A stretch of 64,000 bases of DNA from Neurospora tetraspora (taxonomy: Eukaryota > Ascomycota > Sordariomycetes > Sordariales > Sordariaceae): assembly GCF_033439725.1 (NCBI RefSeq), contig NW_026944384.1, forward strand, positions 5,766,001-5,830,000. The letters are read 5' to 3'. Of this stretch, positions 10,371 through 23,200 are shown piece after piece. Both the position numbers and the translations under genes were made by a program. Below the pieces are notes generated by a model that was given only the letters and a program-made list of their open reading frames with translations, made no database searches and was not told the DNA's origin. Each line of letters opens with the position of its first letter. Position 1 is the first letter of the stretch.

Positions 10371-13300
10371 GATGGCGACTGCGACGGGAATACAGAGGCT
10401 ATGATTCCATAGTCCACAGATACTCTTCTTCCGGTGCTCGGGCAGTCGGTAACAGGCAGCGAACGCGTCAGTATGGGAAGATGAGACTTGGATCACCGTG
10501 CAACGCGATGTCTCGAAGTGGAACTGAAATCGATGTTAACGACGGGACGGTCGAAGGAGGCCCTGATGATCGCGGGACGGCACCGGACTGCATCGATTGA
10601 TAGCAACTGATAGCGCTGCATGGACAAGGCAGCGGGCGGCAGGGGCAGGCAAGAGACGGATGAAGTGGAGTGGACTTAAGGTTGCCCCACAGTGGAGGGA
10701 CAAACGGTGGGGCTCAAGTTGGACACAGCTTATGTCAGCAGCTGTCGTTGAAATTGCCTGCCGGGACCGCCCACTAACACGTCCTTCAACCAACCAGCAA
10801 CAGCAATTCCGTTTCCCAACTTCAACTTTCCTTCCTCTCAAGCACAACCGGGCAACTTTTACACCAAGACATCAACATTGAATTTTTTCTGTATAGCTTC
10901 CCTATCCTCGAGGCTTGGATCCTGTCTATACGCATAATCCACTTCAATTTTCCTCTTCTCCTACTCTATGATCCAAAAATAGCAACATCTCAAATTCAGC
11001 ATATTGTCCTCCTTCTCAAGGCCCTTGTCGTCCAGCAAACTCTCAGTGTCCACCTTGATGCCGCGAAACACCATGTACACGAACACCCGCCCGTTGCACC
11101 TGATGCCGTCATTATCCATATCCGTCTTGGATATACTACTTCGACACCCGGGGCTTCGCATTCATTGGTGATGAGGTCTACGGCAAATCCGAATGCCAGA
11201 TGCGGTGTTTCCCTTGCTTCCCGTTTCCTGTCCCCCGCCTCCCAGGTTGGCCTGTGATAGAGTGTTCTGTACAACCGTCCGCCGATATCCGTTCAGCGAC
11301 CTATCAATATTCGCTCTCTGTTGGTCAACATCTTCTGGGACCTGCAACTTTAAGCGCGAGTGGGCCCTGCTTCTGTACCACCGACACCCTACAGTCCTAC
11401 TTGCTCGGTGGACAGCCTTCTTGTAAGTGAGTGGGTGGGAATAGCACTGATTGACCCCCGAGAGCACAGGTGGAGGCTGACCTGTCTAGATCCCATATTT
11501 TCCCCCCTGCGCAACTGAGCCCCGGCCTGACGAACACACCGCACAAGTCACCAATCCTCAAACTCCATAATCGGCTGTTTGCGTCTCAGAACCCGTCTTC
11601 GCGGCGGACATCCACCTGTTGGAGCCTTTCTCGGCGCCCGAGTGTGGTACGGGTACCCGATTCCGCCAGAGCTTTCGGCTTCTCCCGGTTATCAGCATGA
11701 TCAACCAACTTCGACGGGGCACCATTCCCGCACTGGACTTTTATTTGCCCGATCGTCTCCTCCCAGCGACCTGCGTCATGTCGCCCACCATCGCTGTGCT
11801 ACCTGTCGGTTTCGTTCCATGTCCGAACTTGGGATGAATCCAAGCTGCCCGCATCTCGAGAAGCACACATGCTCGGTTTCCGTTCCGAACTCAACCTTCG
11901 GACTTGCGGTGAGGCCACACCTCAGGTAGCACTCGGAACAGCGTGACTGGACGCGTTTCGTCTCCCATACAAGGCGAACCGAGGATTCGGGTGCTGGGCA
12001 GCACAACGCTGGTCACTCGGTGGATGCCCGGTCTCACCGGGAGCACAGCTGGCCACCGGGTCGTACAAGGAGCGCTTCTCCACCCACGACTTTGTCCTTC
12101 CTCGAGCTTCACCTCTGTCGCAGAGCCTTGAAACAAGTTAGCCTTGGGTTCTTGAGAAAACGACGGCTAATTTGGATCTATCTTACCCATCCATGTCAGC
12201 AAATTGGCCGTCCTTCTCCTGCAAAACTACCGGTGATGCAAGCAACCGATATCAAAGAACAGCGTGCTGGTATGCATGCATGGTACCGTTCCCTCACGCG
12301 ATCACCCAGCAAGGCCCGATGAACCATTTCGTATTCCCGTGGAATGAACCAAGACACGGGAATGCGGCTGCTAGCAGAAGCGTTGACATCAGTGGCACTG
12401 GGCCATCTAGAACGACAGGTGGTAACGTGTCTAAGGAGAATTCAATGACCCTCTCGGCTCCAACCGAGGGTTCAAATAGTATTCGGCTGATACGGAATGT
12501 GCTGAGCGAATGATCCCTTTCCTGTTGCTCCTTCGTGGCTAGGCTGCAGGCTCGGGGCCGCAGCCTGACGCACGCAACGCGACGCAGCGTAATGCCAGAT
12601 CAACTGATCTGAAGCCAACAGAGAAACCCTGTGCGGCCTCCTGGACGCCTGCAGAAAAGAAAGGGGGAAAAAGAGAAAAGAGGGAAAATAAGAGACGAGG
12701 ACCAGACACCCAACCCCTGAACCCTTGCAAATGAAAATCAAGAGGTATCAAAACATCCCAAGACCCTGATTAAAGCACGACCCCCAAACACCTTGCCAAA
12801 CATAACATAACCTTGTACTCCCGCCCTTAGCCCAACGTCAGCACAACTGTGCCTTGTTGTTTGTGCATCCCGAAACCTTTAGCACCCTTCTCCCCATATC
12901 ACACTAGGCAGTGCGTCCGTGTCCGTGAGATGTTGGTGCCCAGCCACCATGCCCACCACATCGCCCACCACTACGACCGTCGCGCCCATCACGGAATCCA
13001 CCACCGCCGCCTCCAGAGCCACCAGAAGCAGCACCGCCGTATTGGTATGAAGAGGGGGCTTGAGGACCGTGAGGGCACTCTCTGTAGATCATGCCGTTTA
13101 TACAGCTTCCACACCACCTAAGGATCGTCAGCATCAAGTCCAGAGCTGCCATAAACGTTGGTCTTCTAACATTAACTGGCGCATACTGCTAGCACAAGCT
13201 GTGCAATTTTCGGGTTGCACCATCCGTCCGCCGTACAAAAAGCATCCGCAGCTTTCGGGTTGCTGGTGGCTAGTCATGATGATGAACTTTTGTTGATGGG

Positions 13301-16300
13301 CAAGATAGTCCTGATTCTGCGAGGTAGATGGCGAGTCGTTTACCGAATGATAAAGAGGTTGGTGGTAAGATCAGATTATCTTGTCAGACTGGAGACTAAT
13401 GAGACAGACAGAGCACGGCGTTGGATGAGCGGAGTTCTTATAATTATGGACCACGGCACGCACTCGGGATCTTCAGATACAAACGATTATGACTTACACA
13501 GAGACACCACCTCACCGCTAGACACTAACCTTTGCACCATATCCTGACGTAGCGTTGTCTACGCCGGTGTCTGGTATTCCTATCCCAGACCCGAAGCCGT
13601 TCCAGAGGGGTCTGCTGATCAACGTGGTTGACCGGTGATGATGCTGCCGCTCTGGGATGGGGGGTATGTTGGACCATCAGCGCCCTTTGGCCGGTACCAT
13701 GGCACTCTCAAGCACATCGCGGTTGGGCCGATGGCACACAAGAGACGGGCCAATGTTGCCAGCGAAGTAAGCCTGTCCAGGTTCGACCCTGTATCAGAAA
13801 CTGCCCTAGCTCCTTTTCTGGAAGGCATCTCCCGCCTTGTCTCGGTTGTGCTCATCCTGCTCTTTGCAGCAGCAACATGGACTTCCTCTCGGCATGCTTG
13901 AAATGTCGAGCGAGAGATTACCTCAAGCAAGATGCACTATCTCACCGAGTCCGCGATCCCGCACATTGCATTGGACGCTGCAGCTACCCGGCTCTGAGCT
14001 GTGCATCGAATGGCAACAAAAATTCATTACAGCCCTGATTGGAAAAGTCCATAGTCCGGCTTACTTGTGTCGACATACTACATAATTTTCTCTTGGGCTG
14101 GACAACAATAATAGCGGATGCGTGCATACACTTCCTCCAGTAATACGCAGAAATGCGGGCAGAGAGCGCCCGACAGACCGAGTTCTGCTACCTTACCAGG
14201 AACTCCACTACCTACCCACGGTAGCTTTCGCTATTGCGACCACTATCAAGCTTGGAAAAAGACTCCCAATGCTCCCCTCCATCGACCTATTTCATATCAG
14301 TACAGTGAGAAGTCGGTTGGGCTTAAACTGTCCATATGTGGCTTCTACTCCAAGCTATGAGACAACACTAAGTCGAGACATCTGGATACTGTCTCAGCAA
14401 GGACACGCACATCCCCTCTCGATGACAGGCCTACCAGTAAGGTGCGGCTCATACCGAAGCCAGCGGATAAGGTCACTTATGACTGGGATGGTGAGACCGG
14501 ATGTTGCCCCAACTTGCCCAACCTGGTTGTTCCCCGCTATTCCTTCAGGCAATATTCTACCTCCTCTTCCTTTGTCCTGGTTGGGCATGCCATTGAGGTC
14601 TCTAGAAACCCTCGGATAACTTCGACAACATTCACAGTAGTTTTCCGTCAGTTGAGGATCCGGGAAGCGCGGTCTGTATTCCTTGAGCCATGGTTTCGGG
14701 GGTTACATACTTACGCCCCGTAAGGCCCTGTGTTCAGTCTATCGCCTTCCGGTCTCTATGGCCCTGTGTCCCGTGGAATCTCCCTTTCAGGCTTGCCTAC
14801 CGGCCATCTCCAAGTCCTTCTCGATGGTATGCAGTGCTTCTCATCGATCATTCGACGGGAGTGGTGCGACCAACCAGACCAACTGGACATCTCCCCGTCA
14901 AGAACCTGAGCATTTTCAGGTTTTTGCGGGTGCCTTGCTCTCCAGCGATGGCTCAAGGTTGCAACTTTCACGGTTCTCAATGCAAGTTTTAGCACACCGA
15001 TCCATTTGTGACAAGTCAGGTGTTACTTAACCAGACATATGTGCGTCTACATAGAAGCTTCGTCATGTGCCGGTCACCTCACTCGTCAGTGAGCTTCAAG
15101 GGCTAAGTCAACATCAACTTCCAACCCATTGTTCTCACTACGCCTGCATTATCTTACTTGGCTTGTGTGTGAGGTGCGCAACACTGACAACCAAATGTCT
15201 CAAGCACACCAAAGCCGGGGCTTCCGAAGATACCTTGCCCTTGTCTAAGAGCCGCTTGTTACACCTGGTTCGGTCGCTACGCCACTCCACCAGGTTCTCC
15301 AAACAAGCAAGCTGCCTGGCATGATGAGCGTCGTCGTCGAGTCTCTCTTCCGTATCAACTAGGCAGCTCTTCTGAGGATCAAGAGCTGAGATGGTCAGTC
15401 CGTTCTCACCAGGCGGTTGGATCATTGTAGGTGCGTCACCATGGTATGATGTCCTGTTTCGGTCGTTGCTCTGTATGACCACACCGATTGGGCGAAAAAG
15501 ACCCTCCTTATCGAAATTAAAGCGTGGAAGTATGCTCGACGAGGATAACCACATAATTCAGGGCGCTTAGCACTGGAAGTGGGAGTAGAAACAAGGGCTG
15601 ATGTGAACCAAACTTTCTCACACGGATGCATACTCAGCACATTTCGATCTTGGCAGTCCCCATTCACCATTCGCCATTCATCTTTCTACATTTTCGAGAG
15701 ATTCTCTTGGCAGTTTCCCTTCCCCCTCACGTTTCGGCTACCTGCCGAACAGAAGAAAGATTCGACATTCGGTTGGCGGCACAACTCACCGGTCAACCTT
15801 GCGAGTTGCCATGTTCTCATTCCCCGGCTTCGTGTGCGGTACCCTACAGGGTCTGGACGTGACTTCGAAATCCATTGCGGGATAAAGACCGACAGCCTAC
15901 AGGGTCTGGGCGCTGCCCTACATTGATTAAAATGGCGGATTCGAGGGAAGGGCGGGAAGAAAAAAGGAAGGAGAAGCCGCAAACACAAGTGCCGTGGTGT
16001 TCTGCCCTCTACAGTGTAGAAAGGGGAAAACTTCAGAAACGAACACAATGGACATTGTCGACGATTTGTGGCTACAGTAAGTTTCTACTTTACCCTCGCC
16101 GTCACCTTATGCTGTCAGTGTTCTATACTTGCCTCATTTTTCAGCATCGATCCCCTTCTTTTCCTTCACACCCAAAACAGTCTCACTTGAAAAAGCAAAG
16201 AGACCAGCTGCATCTCATACAGTGAACATCTGCGAGATGCAGGCTCAGCAGTTACCCTTTGTATGCATGTAGCTAGTAGCTGTCTAGCATGCGCATGAAG

Positions 16301-16425
16301 GGAAGGCCATCTCTTTCCTACGTCAAGCACTGTGTCCGGAACCTCAACTCCAAGACATCGGCGGCACGAATCACGGCCTCGGCCAGCACCGGGCCAGTTA
16401 CTCAACCAACCAACCCATTAACATT

Positions 16426-16461
16426 CCACTCGGTCGGATAGTTCCACTCGGTCGGATAGTG
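16426..16461 (+). repeat. Tandem duplication, 18-bp unit
   Basis: TTCCACTCGGTCGGATAG occurs twice in a row. No function is implied. Confidence 0.75.
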
Positions 16462-17805
16462 GGATTGGGAACAAAAGGGATTAGCGCTTCAGCCAGAGAA
16501 GGACCCAAAAGCTGTGGGCTTGACTTGATATGTTTCAGGTGATAAGGACACAATTGGAAGGGATTGATGGAAAATGCATGATCTTTTCTGCGCTTTTCTT
16601 CAGCTCATCCACTATGCGGAGTAATTCACTCCGTCAACCACCGAGTGAACGAGCCATACACCGGATGGAGAGACGAATAACGGAGTAGTGTCCTGAAGGA
16701 CGGGTTCTGAGGTCACAGGCAACGGATGGGTGATCTTCAAGACAGACAATGCCATCAGGCAAGGCAAGGCAACCACAAGGCGACCGCTCGCCCGGTCTGC
16801 TTTCCATCAGTCATGATTATCTTCCATCTTCATCTTCCGGCTCTGAGTAACAGTAAGCAGGTAAGGCGAGCTTTGGGCCTCAACTTACGTGGGGGAACAA
16901 GAGACGGGTTGGAGCCAAACGTTCATCCGCCTGGAGTCGGTGACCGGAACCGGACTGACCGACTGGACTGACTCGATTCGATTGGGCGATGCGGCGATTG
17001 CAGAGTAGAGGTGGTTCGGGTGTCATGCCATGAGGCTGATCATCTGGTATGACGTCGGGAATGGGGAGAAGCGGGTTGAAGCGCTGGAACCGCGGTTAAT
17101 GCGGTTCTGTGATGGGTTGAGGTACGTCCGTCCGTACCTGCCAACTTACAGCTACAATGCTTGCTCTTGACACTCGACTATTTCCGTCAACCCAGGCCGG
17201 GTGGGTAGTACACCCGTGCGGATGTTGGTTGATGGGTAGGTAAGGGATGGATACACAAATAGGAAAGCATCAGTCTGGTGGTGTTCTTTTCCACTTATAG
17301 GCCATCCTAACGGTCACATCAACCGCCCGCTTACCCGCCCATTCCCACTAACCCACTCCACCAACTCCAACTCCTGTTACGGAACGTGGGAAAGAGCACA
17401 TGGTCACAGCCTCAGGGCATTCCAGTCGCAAGCTTTACCTCGACCTCCTCCCGTTCATCCCGTCAGATCCACCGGCAGATGCCCCATCCTATGCCTTACT
17501 CCGGAAGGGAACCCGATGATGGCTACCCAACTGCCCATTTACGCACACATCATATCTGTCCATTTGGCTACTATACACTCACTAATCATCCGTTCGGCAT
17601 TCTCCATCCGGGAATCAGAAGTAACGTCACCAACCCTTACCCGCCCGCCGCCAAGCAGCTGATCAGATCAGATATCGCGCTCAAACTCGCTATAACCCTC
17701 CCTAGTTATCCGACCAGATCCCGAGTAGGTCCCGACCAGGGTCCGGAAAGGGGTCCGAACAGGGTCACAGGCCGAACCGCCTGCCTTCCCCTAGTTCTTT
17801 TCTGC

Positions 17806-17872
17806 CTGTCCTGCCTGCCCTGCCTCGCCTGCCTCGCCTGCCTAGCTTGCCTAGCTTGCCTTCCCTGCCCTG
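17806..17872 (+). repeat. CCTGCC/CTCGCC/CTAGCTTG minisatellite
   Basis: Repeated five-base steps (CTGCC, TCGCC, TAGCT, TGCC) make a pyrimidine-rich tract of about 67 bases. It opens a Cys/Leu-rich chance frame on the + strand, which I do not take as coding. Confidence 0.7.
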
Positions 17873-19212
17873 CCGCCGTAAGCGCGACACATGCACGGGA
17901 GCTAGAGAGCCAGGGAACTAGGGGGCCAAGGAACTACCTGGGGCGGATGTTGCCTTCACTTCCGTCACTTCCGTGATCCGTCTGGAGTCGCATCTCGTGG
18001 ACAGGCTCGTGGGTAGCCTTACCCGATATGGGGATGTGCATCTCCGTGGCCTGTTTGGGTGGCCTGTTTGGGTGGCCTGGACGGGCGGTCTGGACATGTA
18101 GCCTGGATGGCCTCGGCCTCGATCTGATCTGGCTGATAGGTACTCTTAGACTGCGTACCTACCCAATCTACCTACCTCCCTATAGCCGTTACGTTCCATT
18201 TTGAGCACGAGGAAGATGAAAGATCCCGTGCCTAGGCCGAGATCGTGAGCAAGCGTAAAATAAACTCCTTCCCCGTTCGCTTCCTGTGTCCGAATTTACG
18301 GAGGATGCCGACTGCTATCTAGAGTAGAGTAGTAGACAGACAGATCCCGTACCCGCTCTGGGCATGGACAGCCTGGACTTGCAGTGCTACGCTAGGCGGA
18401 AGAAGCAAGGCGGAAGTCTTCGAGCGGGTGGGAAGAAGGAATGGAGGAAGCCGTGAAGACAACCTCTCACTGACATTTCGCAAGCGGTTAGACGGAGAAG
18501 AAGGCTCTTAGGAAGGCGGTAAGCGGGTATCTGGAGCTGAGGTTAAACGAGCTGAGTATGTTTCCTTTCCTTCTGATGGTTGCCAGCTGTTGTCTATCTG
18601 GTCTTCTTTCTACATTTCTCCTGCCTCCCTGCCTTCTTGCCCTACGTCTGTCTCAAGATGTTTTTGAGGTGCTGTAGTCTACAGCAGCGTTCAGTTAGGG
18701 GAAGTACCAAGGCCATTGTGCTTTGACAGAATGTTCATATGGATTTCCAAGCATCCCTACCAAAGGAAAAGGATTTGGCAGTGTACATGAGGATTCAGGT
18801 CCCTGGCATCGCACCCGAAAGGTATAAAAGAAGTTCCTTTGCTGGCCAAGCCCCTCGTCCCGGCCATTCTTCGTTTTCCGAAGAGCATGTCCGTGATGCT
18901 CGACCAATTTATCACGGTAAGGCGCCCTGAAGAGGTAGCGAAAAGGCCAAACCGAAAGAGCCAGGCCCCACAACAATTCAGGACGGGCTCGAAATGGCGA
19001 TGTTCAAAATATCAGCAGCAATTTTGTTCGAGACAAAGAGAATGCGTGAAAGCTGCGAAAAGGAAGCATGCATAAGAAGGTTCGTATCTGAGAGCGGAAG
19101 GCAAAAAAAACCTCAAAAAACATACAACACCTGGGATTCGCTGGTCGTCACCGACCCAACTACTAGTCAGGCGATATGGTAGCTTAGCTATCGGAGTCGG
19201 AAGGATATGAAC

Positions 19213-19460
19213 CGGGTCTTTTAATCACGTGGTAGGGTCAAAAAACTGAACCACCAGCTCCCATATCCATATCGTTCGGACGGAGGCAAGACGGTAAGTG
19301 GGGAGGCGGCGCTAAAAGGATGAATATAATTGGGCGGATTACGAGAAAAGTTGACCGTCCTGACACTGCGGCTAGATCTTTTACACGGGTAACACCAAGA
19401 TTGCACTCGGTCAGAAGACCATTCCTGATTGGTTCCTAGTACCTCGGCCCAGTTATGTGT
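19213..19460 (+). repeat. Dispersed repeat, copy 1 (inverted copy at 57157-57382)
   Basis: This stretch of about 245 bases, from CGGGTCTTTTAATCACGTGG to GGTTCCTAGTACCTCGG and on to AGTTATGTG, matches the reverse complement of 57157-57382 almost base for base, apart from an extra segment of about 25 bases (near 19379-19405) and scattered substitutions. No coding content or terminal repeats recognised; probably a piece of a larger repeat family. Confidence 0.75.
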
Positions 19461-20274
19461 AATGAATGGATGAGGTTCTACAAAGGAGAGAAAAGTAGCT
19501 CGCATAGCGAGGAAGACTTGCTTGAGTCTGTTGTACGACACCCATGCGTCGCCTGCGCCCCCTGAGGCGTTACCCCACGCTGTCAGCACTAGCCACGTAG
19601 ACGGCGCTGGAGCCGTCGACTAGGTGTCCATACTGTCAGAACGTCTGAGTGGAGACCCAGACCCCGCATCTTCGGGCGCCAGCCCCGTAACAGACTTCAA
19701 CAAAGCATTTTTTTGTGCGGTATGGACAACTACCTTATGTCTCCTGGTCGGTGCAATCGCCGCTTGGCGTCAGTTCTATGCGCTCATAGGTCCCAAAGGA
19801 AACGAAAAGTAAGGCATCAACGCATTGTCCGCTTAAGAACACTGCTTATCGCAACGGCTCGGTTGTTGACAACACTGACAACCCAGACTCCACTTTGATT
19901 TGCAGGTTCCACTCCGACTTGCAGCCCTACCCGCGCCACGCCCCCATAAGTGGTGCAAGCTACCAGGCCGCTGCTGGTATACATGAATGCTCGGCCTCTA
20001 GAAAAGAAATGTCGTTTGGGTGATTGGCGTGTAATTAGGAGGAAGCCGTCAGCCATTTCGCGCCTGACAAGGTGACAACACAGAGAGCCCCATGCTCCAT
20101 CATAGCCTCGAGAAAACACAGTGTCCTAGTTTCTTTTCCTTGTTTTGTCCTAGATGGCAGGAGAGAGGAATTCCCGGCACTTTCATAAACTCGATCCATT
20201 GATCATCAAACATAGCATCCGCTACCTTTGAGACAAAACGCCGAAACAAAACGATCATCTTCAAGTGCCTCACT

Positions 20275-23200
20275 ATGTCACCTCAGTCAAGACGTTCCTT
20301 CAAAGCTACGATGCGGCTCGTGGCCGGTGTCCGGAACAGTATGGGACGACTTTCGCAGGTCACGAACAGGCTGCTGAGAAAGTATAAACCCGACGGCGCA
20401 TCCAAGGCGGCTAGCGGAGTCTCATCTCCGCCTGCGACCCCGCCAACCGCACCAGCCTTACCGTCCGCGTCGGCGCTAGCTTCCGCTTCCGAAATCCCCC
20501 CAGTCCCGACAATTATAGCGCATCCGCCTCCCGAGGAGATCGTGCTGTCTGGCCACCGCTTCCGACACGGCCTCTTCCCCAAGCCACGATGTCGATCCGT
20601 GGGGCCAGGCATACAAGATATTCCGGGAGCGGGAGCCCGAGCTGACGGCAGACTACGCGAAGCATCTGGCCTCCGTGCAAGGCGACCCCCCAGCCAGCAT
20701 CGACCTTTCAGTGCCGCGGTCCGTCGAGTCAATCATGACGCAGCTGTTAGAAGATCGGGAGAAGAAGCAGTGGCGAGTCTCGCTTCTGGGGGGTGGATTT
20801 AAAGATACGAGAGCAGGCGGAGAAGTTGGCAAAGTTTCTCCTCTGGTCCGACCCGATAGTCAAGGACGCTCTCAGCGCTCAGCCGTACACGGCGCTGGCA
20901 TGGACCGGTGTTTCGTTGCTTCTCCCCGTAGGTCTTATGATCTTCCCAGCTCCTATGCGCATGCTTACCGGAGCAGCTCCTCACAAGCGGTACCACCCAA
21001 AACGAGGCCATGCTAAAAGGCTTCAATTTAATCGGCAACCTCCAAATATATTGGCGAATCTGCGAAGAGACCTATCTCCAATCCGAACATCGACAATATT
21101 ACAAACGCCTCGTCGAACCCTTGGCCAAGGTCTATTCGTACATCATCGAATATCAAGCCCGCGTCATATGCCATCTCTCCATAGCCCAACTCTCGCGCGC
21201 GTGGCAAAACGTGGCCGGCTGGAACGACTGGGATAATAAGGCAGCAGAGATTGATAAGTTGAGTAAAGACTGCAGCGGCTGCATCGTTCATCTCAATGAA
21301 GGGGAAATCAAGGAACGCTGGAACTGCCAGCTGCAAGAGATACAACAGTCGCGGACCATTCTCGGCGAGATCCGGGGGATTCTTGAAAGAGGTGGGAGGC
21401 AGACCCAGAGAATCTACGAGGACCAGAAGGAAAGAGCTCTCCTTGAAGATCTCGCGTCCGACTACGAAGGTTACAAAAACTTCAACCGGCCTAAGGTGGA
21501 AGGCACATGCGAGTGGTTCTTCGACGATGACAGATTCCGTAAGTGGCGAGACAGCAACACGTCCAGCCTTCTCTGGGTCTCTGCCGGCCCTGGGTGTGGA
21601 AAGTCGGTCCTGTCGCGGGCTCTGATCGACGACCATCGGCTATCCACGAACGTTACGACCTCGACCGTCTGCCATTTCTTTTTCAAGGACGGAGATGAAC
21701 GCCGCATGCACAGCACCAACGCCTTGTGTGCCATCCTCCACCAGCTTTTCACGCAGAACCCTGCCGGCGGCCTGATCGGAAATGCGCTGCCCCGCCACAA
21801 GAACTACGGTGAAAAGCTGACCCAAAACTTCTCTGAGCTCTGGCGAACCCTGCTGGAGTGTGTCAGATCCTCGGACACTGGAGAAGTCGTTTGCATCCTC
21901 GATGCTCTTGATGAATGCGATAAAAGTAGCCGGAAGGAATTGATCAACAAGCTTAAAGACTTCTACTACCAGCCGCACCATCTGGCCCACTCGTCTTCGA
22001 AGCTTAAGTTTCTCATCACCAGTCGTCCATACGACCATTTAGAGGCTAATTTTGGGAATTTCCCTACGACAAAGTATCTGCGATTCGATGGCGACGACAA
22101 GTCTGCCGACATCGGCCGCGAGATCCATCTGGTCATCGATGAGCGCGTAAATACAGTCATGGGTAGTTTCAACGCTGATGATCGACGCAAGATTTCCCAG
22201 CGCCTCAAGAGCATGGAGAACCGCACATACCTGTGGCTTTATCTCATATTCGACATAATCGAGGAGAACCTGAGTCGATACGGGAAGCGGTCAAGCGTTG
22301 AGAGCCTATTGTCTGATATTCCATCCCAGGTGTCTGAAGCGTACGAAAAGATCTTGAGCAGAAGCCAGGATGAAGTACAAACCGATATACTTCTCCGAAT
22401 CACCCTCACCGCTGCACGGCCCCTGACTCTCGACGAGGCGAACGTTGCGTTGACGTTAGCTTTACAGAAACAACGGTTCGCATCATACGCGGCCGTTGAA
22501 TCAGAATTGTGGCCAAGAGACAACTTCCGAAGCATCGTCAAAAACTTATGCGGCCTCTTCATCAGCGTCTACGACTCAAAGCTGTCTTTCATTCATCAGA
22601 CAGCGAGGGAATTCCTCACCAATCCTCAACGACAAGGCAAGTGGGAAGGGCGCTTGAACATGCCAAAGTCGCACAGCACGATGTCACTGGTCTGCCTTCA
22701 CTATTTACTCCTGCCAGATCTCGCAACACCAGTTCAGAACTCTCCCGGTAGTCAAGAACGCTCATTCTTCCCCTACGCAGCTGTCCACTGGCCTTCGCAC
22801 CACATCTCGCAGGAAGATGTCCTTGCAGACCGATCACGGAAGGATGCGCGCGCGCTCTGTAATGTGGTTGGGAAGGCGATGGTTTGGGCGCCTAACTACT
22901 TCGAACCGAGGTGGATCAGTTGGCAAAATTGGACTGATTTGGCTCTGGCGAGCTATCTGGGTCTAAGGCTGGTCGTCGAAGATATCTTGGCCAAGGAGAA
23001 AATAGATGTTAACGCACAAGGCGGAGAGTACGGCACGGCGCTCCAGGCGGCCTCCTTCCAAGGCCATAAAGAGATCGTCGAGATGCTGCTCGATAAGGGC
23101 GCCGACGTTAATGTACAAGGCGGAGACTACGGCACAGCACTCCAGGCGGCCTCGAGAGAAGGCTACAAAGAGATCGTCGAGATGCTGCTCGATAAGGGCG

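Larger units (their letters stand above)
10371..20274. other. Gene desert of almost 10 kb
   Basis: No gene is supported on either strand, although many chance ORFs of 60-196 codons exist. The left end (10371-10900) should hold the LST8 promoter. The DNA is of balanced composition, not AT-rich, so it does not look heavily altered by repeat-induced point mutation. Visible structure is limited to tandem repeats (16426-16461, 17806-17872, near 18055-18075) and a dispersed repeat at 19213-19460 that has an inverted partner near 57 kb. A Gly-rich minus-strand ORF at 12904-13152 could be a degraded exon. Confidence 0.55.

Noticed and set aside
12904-13152. Gly-rich minus ORF with CGSCINGMIYRECPHG
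   Set aside because: Might be a worn exon, but one short frame with low-complexity Gly/Arg cannot be supported as a gene.
17386-17976. 196-codon + ORF with Cys/Leu repeats
   Set aside because: The repeats come from the CCTGCC minisatellite; no start context, no homologous feel, no intron partners.
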